Shown piece by piece: positions 1 to 7,375 of a DNA stretch of 32,454 nucleotides (within the stretch, counting starts at the first letter, position 1; each line of letters begins with the position of its first letter). Both the position numbers and the translations under genes were made by a program. This stretch comes from Streptomyces ipomoeae 91-03 (GTDB lineage Bacteria; Actinomycetota; Actinomycetes; Streptomycetales; Streptomycetaceae). The notes below the pieces were generated by a model. It was not told the DNA's origin, did no database searches, and worked only from the letters and a program-made list of their open reading frames with translations. The stretch lies in assembly GCF_000317595.1 (NCBI RefSeq), contig NZ_AEJC01000650.1, positions 1 to 32,454 on the forward strand. Direction: 5' to 3'.

Positions 1-59
1 GTCAGGTCGGACTCGGTCGCCTTTATGCGCTGCAGAAGTCCTGCGGTGAATGCGTCCAT
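1..59 (-). CDS. Start of a small hypothetical protein, cut by the window edge
   Basis: Only the first 19 codons are present, reading leftward from an ATG at 59-57 and beginning MDAFTAGLLQRIKATESDLT. A GAGGGGG ribosome binding site lies about seven bases upstream on the minus strand. The residues match my memory of a short, charged, probably helical Streptomyces protein of about 55 residues encoded divergently from cutR. Its function is unknown. The gene shares its upstream region (60-473) with cutR, so the two could be co-regulated. The start and strand are fairly secure. Nothing can be said about the missing remainder. Confidence 0.6.
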   Translation of the reverse strand, partial: MDAFTAGLLQRIKATESDL

Positions 60-473
60 GCTGCGCCCCCTCGTCCTGGGTCGTGGGTCGGTGGCACGGG
101 GGTGTGCCGTTCGGAAGGGGCGATCACGTCTCTTGTGGATGCCCAGCGCTGCCCCTGCCGGGCGGCGTCGGTGCCGGACACCCACGCCCACTCTGCGGGA
201 AGCGGATCGCTGCGTACCGCATGGTGGTGCGGCACAAGCAGAGCGTGATCGCGGGGTGTAAAGCCGTCCTCCCCCCGGTGCCGGATACGGAAACCTCGAC
301 CGGACGAAAAAAATCCCGCATTCCCGGACCCGCGCTCCGTCCCGATCTTCCGAGAGTCGCCTTACAGCCGACTTACGGCTGAAAAAGGCAGGATGGAGGT
401 CACACACCCACGAACACCCTGCCCGTGTGCGCGTCTGCGCGCTACGCGGGTGGACACAGGAAGGACAAGCGAC
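60..473. promoter_or_regulatory. Divergent control region between the partial gene and cutR, with a hairpin at 365-381
   Basis: These 414 bases hold no convincing gene; several open frames cross it but all look like GC-driven noise. It must carry the promoters of cutR and of the divergent small gene. The clearest structure is a perfect 6-bp inverted repeat, CAGCCG at 365-370 and CGGCTG at 376-381 around the loop ACTTA, followed by five A residues. It lies about 93 bases before the cutR start and could be an operator, or a terminator acting on leftward transcription where the run reads as T. I see no strong -35/-10 pair. Confidence 0.4.
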
Positions 474-1127
474 GTGCGCGTACTCGTCGTCGAGGACGAG
501 CAACTGCTCGCCGATGCGGTGGCCACCGGACTGCGCCGGGAGGCCATGGCCGTCGACGTCGTGTACGACGGTGCGGCCGCCCTGGAGCGCATCGGCGTCA
601 ACGACTACGACGTGGTCGTCCTCGACCGCGACCTCCCCCTCGTCCACGGCGACGACGTCTGCCGCAAGCTCGTCGAGCTCGGCCTGCCCACGCGCGTGCT
701 GATGCTCACCGCGTCCGGCGACGTCAGCGACCGCGTCGAGGGCCTGGAGATCGGCGCCGACGACTATCTGCCCAAGCCGTTCGCGTTCAGCGAGCTCATC
801 GCGCGTGTACGGGCCCTCGGCCGGCGCACGAGCGTGCCGCTGCCGCCGGTCCTGGAGCGCGCCGGCATCAAGCTCGACCCCAACCGCCGCGAGGTCTTCC
901 GCGACGGCAAGGAGGTCCAGCTGGCGCCCAAGGAGTTCGCGGTCCTGGAGGTGCTGATGCGCAGCGAAGGTGCCGTCGTCTCGGCGGAGCAGCTGCTGGA
1001 GAAGGCCTGGGACGAGAACACCGACCCGTTCACCAACGTCGTCCGGGTCACGGTCATGACCCTGCGCCGCAAGCTCGGCGAGCCGCCGGTCATCGTCACC
1101 GTGCCCGGCTCCGGCTACCGGATCTGA
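474..1127 (+). CDS. cutR: CutR, OmpR-family response regulator
   Basis: This is the 217-residue DNA-binding partner of the sensor kinase CutS. The receiver domain spans about residues 1-115, with the acidic pocket at E7/D8, phospho-acceptor D51 in VVLDRDLP, T79 and the conserved K101. A winged-helix output domain follows (about 125-217), ending GSGYRI. I chose the GTG at 474 because AGGAAGGA at 458-465 is a strong ribosome binding site and the receiver fold begins directly with RVLVVEDE; the in-frame ATG at 393 would add 27 non-homologous residues. cutS follows after six bases, so they are co-transcribed. In S. coelicolor CutRS (SCO5862/5863) is reported to affect actinorhodin production and envelope protein quality control. 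Confidence 0.95.
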   Translation: MRVLVVEDEQLLADAVATGLRREAMAVDVVYDGAAALERIGVNDYDVVVLDRDLPLVHGDDVCRKLVELGLPTRVLMLTASGDVSDRVEGLEIGADDYLPKPFAFSELIARVRALGRRTSVPLPPVLERAGIKLDPNRREVFRDGKEVQLAPKEFAVLEVLMRSEGAVVSAEQLLEKAWDENTDPFTNVVRVTVMTLRRKLGEPPVIVTVPGSGYRI

Positions 1128-1133
1128 TCCGCC

Positions 1134-2384
1134 GTGGCCACGACGCCCGCGCCGCCCCAGGCGCCCCCGAAGCCCACCTGGGACCCCAGGAGGCCCCAGA
1201 CGCAGCTCCCGTGGCTGCGGCCGACCATCCGCATAAGGCTCACGCTGCTGTACGGCGGCATGTTCCTGATCGCCGGGATCCTGCTCCTGTCGATCATCTA
1301 CCTGCTGGCCGCCCAGGCCGTGAACACCGGCAACTCACCGCTGTTCAAGATCGTGGGCGGGACGGACATCAGCGTCAGCAGCGACAACTGTCCCGCGGTC
1401 GACACGGGCAACCTGCCGCTGTCCGAGTTCAACTCCGCGATCGCCGACTGCATCGACAGCCAGCGCCAGGTCGCCCTGGACAAACTGCTCAGCCGCTCGC
1501 TGCTGGCCCTGCTCGGGCTCGCCGTGATCGCGTTCGCCTTCGGGTACGCGATGGCGGGCCGGGTACTGGCGCCGCTCGGCCGGATCACCCGTACCGCCCG
1601 CGCGGTGGCCGGGTCGGACCTGTCCCGCCGTATCGAGCTCGACGGTCCGGACGACGAGCTGAAGGAGCTGGCGGACACCTTCGACGACATGCTGGAGCGG
1701 CTGCAGCGGGCGTTCACGGCCCAGCAGCGGTTCGTCGGGAACGCCTCGCACGAGCTGCGCACGCCGCTCGCGATCAACCGCACACTCCTCGAAGTGCACC
1801 TCTCCGACCCGAACGCGCCCGCGGAGCTGCAACAGCTGGGCAAGACGCTGCTGGCCACCAACGAGCGCAGTGAGCAGCTCGTGGAGGGCCTGCTGCTGCT
1901 CGCCCGCAGTGACAACCAGATCGTCGAGCGCAAGCCCGTGGACCTCGCCGAGGTCGCCTCCCAGGCCATCGACCAGGTGCGCGGCGAGGCGGACGCCAAG
2001 AAGGTCGAGATCCGCGGCGAGCGGGCTCCGGCGGTCGTCCAGGGCAACGGCGTCCTGCTGGAGCGGATCGCCCTGAACCTCGTCCAGAACGCCGTCCGGT
2101 ACAACGTGCCGGGCGAGGGCGGCTGGGTCGAGGTGACGACGGAGCACCAGCACGGCCAGGCGGTCCTGGTGGTCACCAACACCGGGCCCGTGGTGCCGGC
2201 GTACGAGATCGACAACCTTTTCGAGCCGTTCCGGCGGTTGCGTACGGAGCGCACGGGCAGCGACAAGGGTGTGGGTCTCGGCCTGTCGATCGCCCGGTCC
2301 GTGGCCCGCGCGCATGGCGGGCACATTGCGGCCGAGCCACGTGAGGGGGGCGGGCTGGTGATGCGCGTGACCCTGCCGGTCTGA
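1134..2384 (+). CDS. cutS: CutS, membrane sensor histidine kinase
   Basis: This is a 416-residue kinase that should phosphorylate CutR. A proline-rich cytoplasmic N-terminus leads to a first membrane helix (about 36-62), an extracellular loop (63-117) and a second helix (about 122-145), then a HAMP linker. The H-box HELRTP carries phospho-acceptor H206. The N-box NLVQNAVRYN and G-box GVGLGLSIA complete the ATP-binding domain. The loop has exactly two cysteines, C86 and C106, positioned for a redox-sensitive disulfide; I recall that a conserved cysteine pair in CutS has been proposed as its sensor. The GTG start at 1134 has no clear ribosome binding site and lies six bases after cutR, which suggests translational coupling. 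Confidence 0.95.
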   Translation: MATTPAPPQAPPKPTWDPRRPQTQLPWLRPTIRIRLTLLYGGMFLIAGILLLSIIYLLAAQAVNTGNSPLFKIVGGTDISVSSDNCPAVDTGNLPLSEFNSAIADCIDSQRQVALDKLLSRSLLALLGLAVIAFAFGYAMAGRVLAPLGRITRTARAVAGSDLSRRIELDGPDDELKELADTFDDMLERLQRAFTAQQRFVGNASHELRTPLAINRTLLEVHLSDPNAPAELQQLGKTLLATNERSEQLVEGLLLLARSDNQIVERKPVDLAEVASQAIDQVRGEADAKKVEIRGERAPAVVQGNGVLLERIALNLVQNAVRYNVPGEGGWVEVTTEHQHGQAVLVVTNTGPVVPAYEIDNLFEPFRRLRTERTGSDKGVGLGLSIARSVARAHGGHIAAEPREGGGLVMRVTLPV

Positions 2385-2788
2385 GAAAATGACCCCCGGC
2401 TCCGAGCCGTGTTCGCTTTGCGCGGAATTTTCCTGGGGCCTGATCGAAACGGTCGTGCGCGACCAATGTGTGATCGATCACATGGGCGAATTTCCAGCCA
2501 TCTACGGAGCGTGATCATGGGCCTGCCGGAAAGCCGGGAAAATCCGGGTTTTCGGGGGTTGAGATCACGGGAAGTAGATGCTGAAGCGCCTTTGAAATGC
2601 AGCATGAGGACCGTGTACGGTCCCGATCGCCATCCAAGCCGATCACTCTTGAGGAGTCCGGTTGGGTGTCGATTGAGTAACAGACCTTGATGTGAGGCAA
2701 AATCTCCGCCTCAGGTCGGGCACAAGTCCGGCCTCTCACGCGTTACGTGCGCTGGAGACACCGCAGACACCCAGAGGGGGAGAGCGAC
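2385..2788. promoter_or_regulatory. Intergenic region between cutS and the DUF4193 gene
   Basis: These 404 bases contain no gene I can support. A small hairpin (CGGCT at 2397-2401, AGCCG at 2405-2409) just after cutS could weakly terminate it. A perfect 14-bp palindrome, TGTGATCGATCACA, lies at 2469-2482 and is a plausible operator for a dimeric regulator. A second inverted repeat, TGAGGC at 2693-2698 and GCCTCA at 2708-2713, sits about 75 bases before the next start. GAGGGGGA near 2774-2781 is the ribosome binding site of the next gene. The length and dyads suggest independent, regulated transcription of the DUF4193 gene. Confidence 0.45.
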
Positions 2789-3085
2789 ATGGCAACGGAT
2801 TACGACACCCCACGCAAGACCGACGACGACGTCGACTCGGACAGCCTGGAAGAACTCAAGGCTCGCCGGAACGACAAGTCGACCTCCTCGGTGGACGTCG
2901 ACGAGTTCGAGGCCGCCGAGGGCCTGGAGCTGCCCGGGGCCGACCTCTCGAACGAGGAGCTGGCCGTCCGGGTACTGCCCAAGCAGCAGGACGAGTTCAC
3001 TTGCATGAGCTGCTTCCTGGTGCACCACCGCAGCCAGCTGGCCCGCGAGAAGAACGGTCAGCCGATCTGCCGCGACTGCGACTGA
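2789..3085 (+). CDS. DUF4193 family zinc-ribbon protein
   Basis: This is a 98-residue acidic protein, MATDYDTPRK at the start, typical of the small DUF4193 proteins found throughout Actinobacteria (Rv2699c in M. tuberculosis). The first two thirds are charged and probably disordered. The C-terminus carries two cysteine knuckles, CMSC and CRDC, about 22 residues apart, which should bind one zinc as a treble-clef or ribbon. The start at 2789 is preceded by GAGGGGGA at the right distance; an upstream in-frame ATG at 2747 lacks this. The biochemical role is unknown. The next gene starts 13 bases after its stop, so they are probably co-transcribed. Confidence 0.88.
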   Translation: MATDYDTPRKTDDDVDSDSLEELKARRNDKSTSSVDVDEFEAAEGLELPGADLSNEELAVRVLPKQQDEFTCMSCFLVHHRSQLAREKNGQPICRDCD

Positions 3086-3098
3086 GGCAGGGTCGGCC

Positions 3099-4049
3099 GT
3101 GACTGGCTCGACCCCTCCTTGGAAGCGCCGCTTCCGCAAGGGAGCGGACCCAGAGCCGTACGACGGCTCTGACGGCGTGCGTGACGATGAGCGGGGCTCC
3201 TCCGACCCGGGAGCGGCCTCGCTCGAACCTACGTCTGGTCAGGCGTCGGGGGGCGCCACGGATGAGCAGGGACGCCTGCCCGTACCGGTGGACACTCCGG
3301 CGCCGATCGCCCGGCGTCGCACGGCCGTCGTCCGCGACGGCATCAAGGAGGGCCTGAAGACAGGGGCCCGCAAGGGCGGGGAACGGGCGCGGGCGGGGCT
3401 CGCGTACCTCACCGACCGGATCATCGAGATGGCTCCCCGCATTCCGGTACGGGACCTCGCGACGCTGCGTGCGCAGTTCCCGGGGCTGGGGCCCGAGCAG
3501 ATCGCCGACAAGCTCGTCGCTGGGGCCGCGAACGCGTCCTCGACGGTGGGTGCCGGGGTCGGAGCCGCCGCGATGCTGCCGACGCCGCCGGCCATTCCCG
3601 CGGAGCTGGCCGCCGAGATCACCGGGGTCGCCGCGATCGAGCTGAAGCTGATCGCCGAGCTGCACGAGGTGTACGGGGCGCGACCGCCCGGAAATCTTCG
3701 GCAGCGCAGTACCGCCTATCTCGACTCGTGGTCCGGTGAGCGCGGGATCGACGTGATCAAGCCGACGACGATCAACGCCGCCCTCGGTGGGCAGATGAGG
3801 CGGCAGCTTCGACAGCAGATCATGAAGCGGACGGTGCGGAATCTGCCCAACCTGATGCCGTTCCTGATCGGGGCGGCGGTCGGGGCTGTCATGAACCGCC
3901 GCGACACCAAGCAGCTCGCGGAGCGCATCCGGAGGGACCTGCGGAGAGCGCAGGTGCCGTGGGATGCCCTACTGGAGTTGCCGCCGCTGGAGAAGCCGGC
4001 GGATCCATTGCCGCTGGAGGAGCTGCCGAAGGAACTCGGCGAGGGCTGA
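3099..4049 (+). CDS. Conserved hypothetical protein, possibly EcsC-like
   Basis: This is a 316-residue protein starting from a GTG 13 bases after the DUF4193 stop. The first 75 residues are charged and low complexity. A basic stretch around 85-110 is followed by an alanine-rich helical core (about 145-190) containing an ELAAEITGVAAIELKLIAEL segment, and later a hydrophobic helix with LMPFLIGAAVGAVMNRR (about 250-266). This helix pattern with a YG-containing segment resembles EcsC-type proteins, but only loosely. I do not recognise it firmly. Its position after the DUF4193 gene is conserved in Streptomyces as far as I recall. Transcription converges with the DUF3093 gene. Confidence 0.75.
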   Translation: MTGSTPPWKRRFRKGADPEPYDGSDGVRDDERGSSDPGAASLEPTSGQASGGATDEQGRLPVPVDTPAPIARRRTAVVRDGIKEGLKTGARKGGERARAGLAYLTDRIIEMAPRIPVRDLATLRAQFPGLGPEQIADKLVAGAANASSTVGAGVGAAAMLPTPPAIPAELAAEITGVAAIELKLIAELHEVYGARPPGNLRQRSTAYLDSWSGERGIDVIKPTTINAALGGQMRRQLRQQIMKRTVRNLPNLMPFLIGAAVGAVMNRRDTKQLAERIRRDLRRAQVPWDALLELPPLEKPADPLPLEELPKELGEG

Positions 4050-4341
4050 CCGGCGGGTGTGACGTGACCGGGGTCGCCGGTTGAGCGCGCCGGGATTCGG
4101 CGCCGTCGAATTGCGCCGTCACGGCTGATCGCCGTCGCGGCGGACGAAATGTCGCCGCCGACGGTAAGAGTTGGGCGAGAAAACCACGCCGCCGATGGGC
4201 GACGAACGCGCCGGGACTTCGCAGGGCGACGAGCGGTGTTGTGCGACGAGCGGTGCTGTGTCTGACGAACGGCGTTGTGTCTTCCGTAGGTGACGAGCAG
4301 GCGCTGTGTGTGCTGTGTGTTCCGTTGGCCGAATGGGCGGC
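4050..4341. repeat. Convergent intergenic region with a degenerate tandem repeat at 4226-4310
   Basis: About 290 bases separate two convergent genes. From about 4226 a unit of 17-20 bases recurs: GCGACGAGCGGTGTTGT at 4226, GCGACGAGCGGTGCTGTGTC at 4243, TGACGAACGGCGTTGTGTC at 4263, then after a nine-base interruption TGACGAGCAGGCGCTGTGTG near 4291, followed by TGCTGTGTG. A related unit begins near 4196. The first part (4110-4170) holds GC-rich inverted repeats, such as CGGCG/CGCCG around 4138-4157, that could terminate both genes. No gene is evident. Confidence 0.55.
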
Positions 4342-4803
4342 TTACGCCGTCGTCCTCGCCGCTTCCAGGGCCGCCACCAAGCGCTCTGGTTCCCTGGTCG
4401 ACAGGTACAGGTAGGGCGTGGGATCGGCGGGGTCCGTCACCGGGATGCGCAGGGCCGTGGGGATGTAGGCGCGGAGGAGCATGAAGGCGTGGGGGTTGGC
4501 CTTGTAGGTGCGCCAGGCGCGGGCCTCTTCGGGGTCCAGGATCTCCGGGTCGCCCAGGGCGCTCACAGGGACCTTGGCCTCACCCGCGATCAAGGAGTCG
4601 CCCACCACCCGGATACGCACGGAGCCGTAGGAGCTGGCGACGACCGCTGCCGCCGCGGTGCCGCCCGCGAGGCCGGCCAGCAGCGGGAGGGTGCCGAAGG
4701 GGAGGAGGATCAGGGCCATGGAGACCCCGACCAGGAAGCAGACCAGCCACCAGGAGCGGGGCGCGGTGAGGCGTTCTTCGTACGGCGAGGCGGAGAGCTG
4801 CAT
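4342..4803 (-). CDS. DUF3093 family membrane protein
   Basis: This is a 153-residue protein with two adjacent hydrophobic helices (about residues 16-60, WWLVCFLVGVSMALILLPFG and then an alanine/glycine-rich helix). A soluble C-terminal domain of about 90 residues carries ALRIPVTDPADPTPYLYLST near the end. This is the DUF3093 architecture found in Actinobacteria (Rv2698 in M. tuberculosis); the function is unknown. I chose the ATG at 4803 (MQLSASPYEERL), where family similarity begins; longer in-frame starts add an unrelated arginine-rich leader that overlaps the divergent promoter at 4902. It is divergent from the thioesterase gene, with about 112 bases between them. Confidence 0.85.
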   Translation of the reverse strand: MQLSASPYEERLTAPRSWWLVCFLVGVSMALILLPFGTLPLLAGLAGGTAAAAVVASSYGSVRIRVVGDSLIAGEAKVPVSALGDPEILDPEEARAWRTYKANPHAFMLLRAYIPTALRIPVTDPADPTPYLYLSTREPERLVAALEAARTTA

Positions 4804-4901
4804 GGCGTCAAGCTTGGCACGCTGCCCGTCCAGCCCCGGAATCAGGGCGGTCGAGGGGAAACCCTGCCCGTAGGGACGATGGCCCGAGGCTGACGGGCGG
4901 G

Positions 4902-4907
4902 TAAGGT
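4902..4907 (+). promoter_or_regulatory. Putative -10 element (TAAGGT) giving a leaderless mRNA
   Basis: TAAGGT fits the Streptomyces vegetative -10 consensus (TANNNT) and ends eight bases before the GTG start at 4916. No ribosome binding site lies between them, so transcription probably begins at or next to the start codon. The -35 element is not clear. Confidence 0.5.
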
Positions 4908-4915
4908 CTGCGGCT

Positions 4916-5500
4916 GTGAGAGGTACTTCCGCGGCCCTGCAACCTCCGGCCGACGCCACGCCGCCCGTACGGCATCCCGACGCGCCCGCCCCCGGCGAGC
5001 TGCTCGGCGCGCACTACGAGCAGTGCTTCGGATGCGGCCGGGAGCAGCCGCACGGACTGCATCTGGAGGCCCGGGCCGGGGAGGGTGTGTCCCTCACCGC
5101 CGAGTTCACCGTGAAGTCCGCCCATCAGGGCGCGCCCGGGCTGGCGCACGGGGGGATTCTGACGAGCGCTCTCGATGAGACCCTCGGCTCGCTGAACTGG
5201 CTGCTGCGCACCATCGCGGTGACCGGACGGCTGGAAACCGACTTCGTGCGGCCCGTGCCCGTCGACACCGTGCTGTACCTGGCGGCCGAGGTGACGGCGG
5301 TGGCCGGACGGAAGATCTACGCCACCGCCACCGGACGCATCGGCGGTCCCGACGGCCCGCTGGCCGTCCGCGCCGACGCGATCTTCATCGAGGTGAAGGT
5401 CGACCACTTCATCGACCACGGCCGCCAGGAGGAGATCCAGGCGGTCATGAACGACCCGGACCAGGTCCGGCGTGCCCGTGCCTTCGAGGTGAACCCGTGA
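4916..5500 (+). CDS. PaaI-like hotdog thioesterase
   Basis: This is a 194-residue protein of the 4HBT/PaaI hotdog superfamily, which hydrolyses acyl-CoA thioesters. After about 35 variable residues comes YEQCFGCGREQPHGLHL, a CxxC-containing lead-in seen in this subgroup. The hotdog helix GLAHGGILTSALDETLG follows (about 78-94), with an Asp/Glu pair in the expected catalytic position. ETDFVRPVPVDTVLYLAAEV then covers the central strands. The substrate is unknown. The start is set by the -10 element at 4902. Its stop overlaps the dut start by four bases (GTGA at 5497-5500), showing tight coupling with nucleotide metabolism, though the biochemical reason is not evident. Confidence 0.88.
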   Translation: MRGTSAALQPPADATPPVRHPDAPAPGELLGAHYEQCFGCGREQPHGLHLEARAGEGVSLTAEFTVKSAHQGAPGLAHGGILTSALDETLGSLNWLLRTIAVTGRLETDFVRPVPVDTVLYLAAEVTAVAGRKIYATATGRIGGPDGPLAVRADAIFIEVKVDHFIDHGRQEEIQAVMNDPDQVRRARAFEVNP

Positions 5501-6018
5501 GCAGTGGCCGTACCCCCGTCGACGTGCTCATCCGGCGCGTCGATCCGGATGTTCCGCTGCCGAGCCGCGCGCATCCCGGCGACGCGGGCGCCGATCTGCG
5601 CACCACGGAGAGCCGAGAACTGAGGCCGGGCGAACGGGCCGTACTGCCCACGGGAGTTTCCATCGCGCTCCCGGAGGGGTACGCGGCCTTCGTGCACCCT
5701 CGATCCGGCCTCGCCGCCCGCTGCGGTGTCGCCCTGGTGAATGCCCCGGGGACGGTTGATGCCGGGTACCGTGGGGAGATCAAGGTGATCGTGGTGAACC
5801 TCGACCCGCATGAACCCGTGCGGTTCGAGCGCTTCGACCGGATTGCCCAACTGGTCGTCCAGCAGGTCGAGAAGGTGCGCTTCCAGGAGGTGGCGGAGCT
5901 TCCCGACTCGGCGCGGGCCGATGGGGGCTTCGGGTCCACCGGCGGTCATGCCGCCGTGGGCGGCACAACGGGTGGGAATCGATACGCTTCGGTCGTATCC
6001 GACCGGGAAGGACAGTGA
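5497..6018 (+). CDS. dut: dUTPase, dUTP diphosphatase
   Basis: This hydrolyses dUTP to dUMP and pyrophosphate, keeping uracil out of DNA and supplying dUMP for thymidylate synthesis. All five trimeric dUTPase motifs are visible in 173 residues: PGDAGADL (27-34), HPRSGLA (67-73), GTVDAGYRGEI with the catalytic aspartate D88, RFDRIAQLV (112-120), and the glycine-rich GGFGSTG (143-149) that closes over the substrate. About 24 residues extend beyond motif 5, normal for actinobacterial forms. The GTG start overlaps the upstream stop, so translation is coupled to the thioesterase. The DUF3710 gene begins two bases after its stop. Confidence 0.96.
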   Translation: MSSGRTPVDVLIRRVDPDVPLPSRAHPGDAGADLRTTESRELRPGERAVLPTGVSIALPEGYAAFVHPRSGLAARCGVALVNAPGTVDAGYRGEIKVIVVNLDPHEPVRFERFDRIAQLVVQQVEKVRFQEVAELPDSARADGGFGSTGGHAAVGGTTGGNRYASVVSDREGQ

Positions 6019-6019
6019 C

Positions 6020-6799
6020 GTGTTCGGACGTCGCAAGAAGAAGGGCTCCGCTGAGGACGCGGCGGACGCGGCGAGCGAGGCCGAGCAGGTCGACGGCGTT
6101 GCTGGGGAAGTCGACACTGAGGCGGACGCGGGCGAGCGGGAGCGTGTGCGGCTGGAGCCGGAGCCGCGGCCCGACGGACCCTGGGACAGTTCCGAGGTGC
6201 GCGAGCCCGGCGAGGGCCGTGTGGACCTCGGCGGCCTCTTCGTACCCGGGGTCGACGGCATGGAACTGCGGGTCGAGGTCGCGGGCGACGCGATCGTCGC
6301 GGCCACCGTCGTGCTGCGCGACAGCGCGGTGCAGCTCCAGGCCTTCGCCGCGCCCAAGCGCGAGGGCATCTGGGGCGAGGTCCGCGAGGAGATCGCCAGC
6401 GGCATCACCCAGCAGGGCGGTGTCATCGACGAGGTCGAGGGCCCGCTGGGCTGGGAGCTGCGGGCCCAGGTGCCGGTGCAACTGCCGGACGGCACGGGCG
6501 GCTTCCAGGTGGTCCGGTTCGTCGGTGTGGACGGGCCGCGCTGGTTCCTGCGCGGGGTGATCTCGGGCCGGGGCGCGGTGGAGCCGCAGACCGCCGGAGT
6601 GCTGGAGTCGATCTTCCGGGACACCGTCGTCGTACGCGGTGACGGCCCCATGGCGCCGCGCGACCCGATCGTCCTGAAGCTGCCGAACGACGCCCAGATG
6701 GTCCCCGAGGGCGTCCAGCAGGAGGAGCAGAGCGGTTCCCGCTTCTCCGGCGGCATGGGACAGCTGCAGCGCGGGCCGGAGATCACCGAGGTCCGGTAG
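6020..6799 (+). CDS. DUF3710 family protein
   Basis: This is a 259-residue cytoplasmic protein. It starts with a basic patch (FGRRKKKGSAED), then an acidic, probably unstructured linker to about residue 50, then a compact alpha/beta domain rich in strands (VDLGGLFVPGVDGMELRVEV, GWELRAQVPVQLPDGTGGFQ, FVGVDGPRWFLRGVISG). This is the DUF3710 fold found next to dut in many actinobacteria (Rv2696c/Rv2697c in M. tuberculosis). The function is unknown. The GTG at 6020 is preceded by GGGAAGGA at 6005-6012 inside the end of dut. A TACGCT at 5983-5988 might be an extra internal promoter. Confidence 0.88.
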   Translation: MFGRRKKKGSAEDAADAASEAEQVDGVAGEVDTEADAGERERVRLEPEPRPDGPWDSSEVREPGEGRVDLGGLFVPGVDGMELRVEVAGDAIVAATVVLRDSAVQLQAFAAPKREGIWGEVREEIASGITQQGGVIDEVEGPLGWELRAQVPVQLPDGTGGFQVVRFVGVDGPRWFLRGVISGRGAVEPQTAGVLESIFRDTVVVRGDGPMAPRDPIVLKLPNDAQMVPEGVQQEEQSGSRFSGGMGQLQRGPEITEVR

Positions 6800-6960
6800 T
6801 CCCGTTCCCGCGTTCGTACATCTCGTACATGCGTATGGGCCGTACCCCTGGGGTGCGGCCCATTGTCATGTTCGTGGCCGGGGCTGGGTGATCCGGGATG
6901 GCCGCCTGGGGCGGCTGGGGTGGGTGGCGTACGGGGGTTCGGCTTGTCGGTGGGCCCCGG

Positions 6961-6966
6961 TAGGCT
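6961..6966 (+). promoter_or_regulatory. Putative -10 element (TAGGCT) for a leaderless OB-fold gene
   Basis: TAGGCT matches the TANNNT vegetative -10 pattern and ends seven bases before the ATG at 6974. No Shine-Dalgarno sequence fits in the gap, so the transcript is probably leaderless. The -35 box is not obvious. Confidence 0.5.
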
Positions 6967-6973
6967 TTTCGCC

Positions 6974-7372
6974 ATGAGTGCTGTTTCTCGTTCCGAGAAG
7001 CCGGTGGGCCGGTTCCGGCGCATGCTCGACCGGCTGTCCTCGTCGCAGGAGGACCTGGAGTCCGAGGAACTGCGTGAGGACACGGACACCGCGGGCTGTA
7101 CGCGGATCTGCGACTGTCACGACCGACAGATAGTGACGGTTACTGGTACCTTGCGCACGGTCACGCTGCGTCCGCGGGCCGGTGTCCCGGCCCTGGAGGC
7201 CGAACTGTTCGACGGTTCGGCCGCCCTGGACGTGGTGTGGCTCGGCAGGCGCTCCATCGTCGGCATAGAGCCGGGGCGCAAGCTGATCGCATCCGGTCGG
7301 ATCTCGATGAGCCGGGGCCGTAGGGTGCTCTTCAACCCGAAGTACGAACTCAGACCGCTCGGACGGGAGTAG
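6974..7372 (+). CDS. OB-fold nucleic-acid-binding protein
   Basis: This is a 132-residue protein. The N-terminal helix (GRFRRMLDRLSSSQEDLE) is followed by a CTRICDC cysteine-containing segment and an OB-fold barrel (about 55-128) resembling the anti-codon/RecG-type tRNA_anti OB domain: QIVTVTGTLRTVTLRP, then AELFDGSAALDVVWLG, then KLIASGRISMSRGRRVLFNP. OB folds of this kind bind single-stranded nucleic acid; the ligand here is unknown. The same gene sits near dut and trkA in mycobacteria (Rv2694c, from memory). The DUF3159 gene starts three bases after the stop, so they form an operon. Confidence 0.87.
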   Translation: MSAVSRSEKPVGRFRRMLDRLSSSQEDLESEELREDTDTAGCTRICDCHDRQIVTVTGTLRTVTLRPRAGVPALEAELFDGSAALDVVWLGRRSIVGIEPGRKLIASGRISMSRGRRVLFNPKYELRPLGRE

Positions 7373-7375
7373 CCG

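Noticed and set aside
425..1873. A 482-codon plus-strand frame overlapping cutR and cutS
   Set aside because: Arginine-rich +1 shadow of cutR and cutS, both of which are complete in their own frames.
2469..2482. Interpretation of TGTGATCGATCACA as a CRP site
   Set aside because: CRP sites need six bases between TGTGA and TCACA; here there are four. Kept only as an unassigned palindrome.
4196..4320. CRISPR-like array
   Set aside because: Units are contiguous and degenerate with no unique spacers, and no cas genes are present.
5317..7089. A 590-codon minus-strand frame opposite dut, DUF3710 and the OB-fold gene
   Set aside because: Ser/Arg/Pro-rich text with no motif, opposite three recognised genes.
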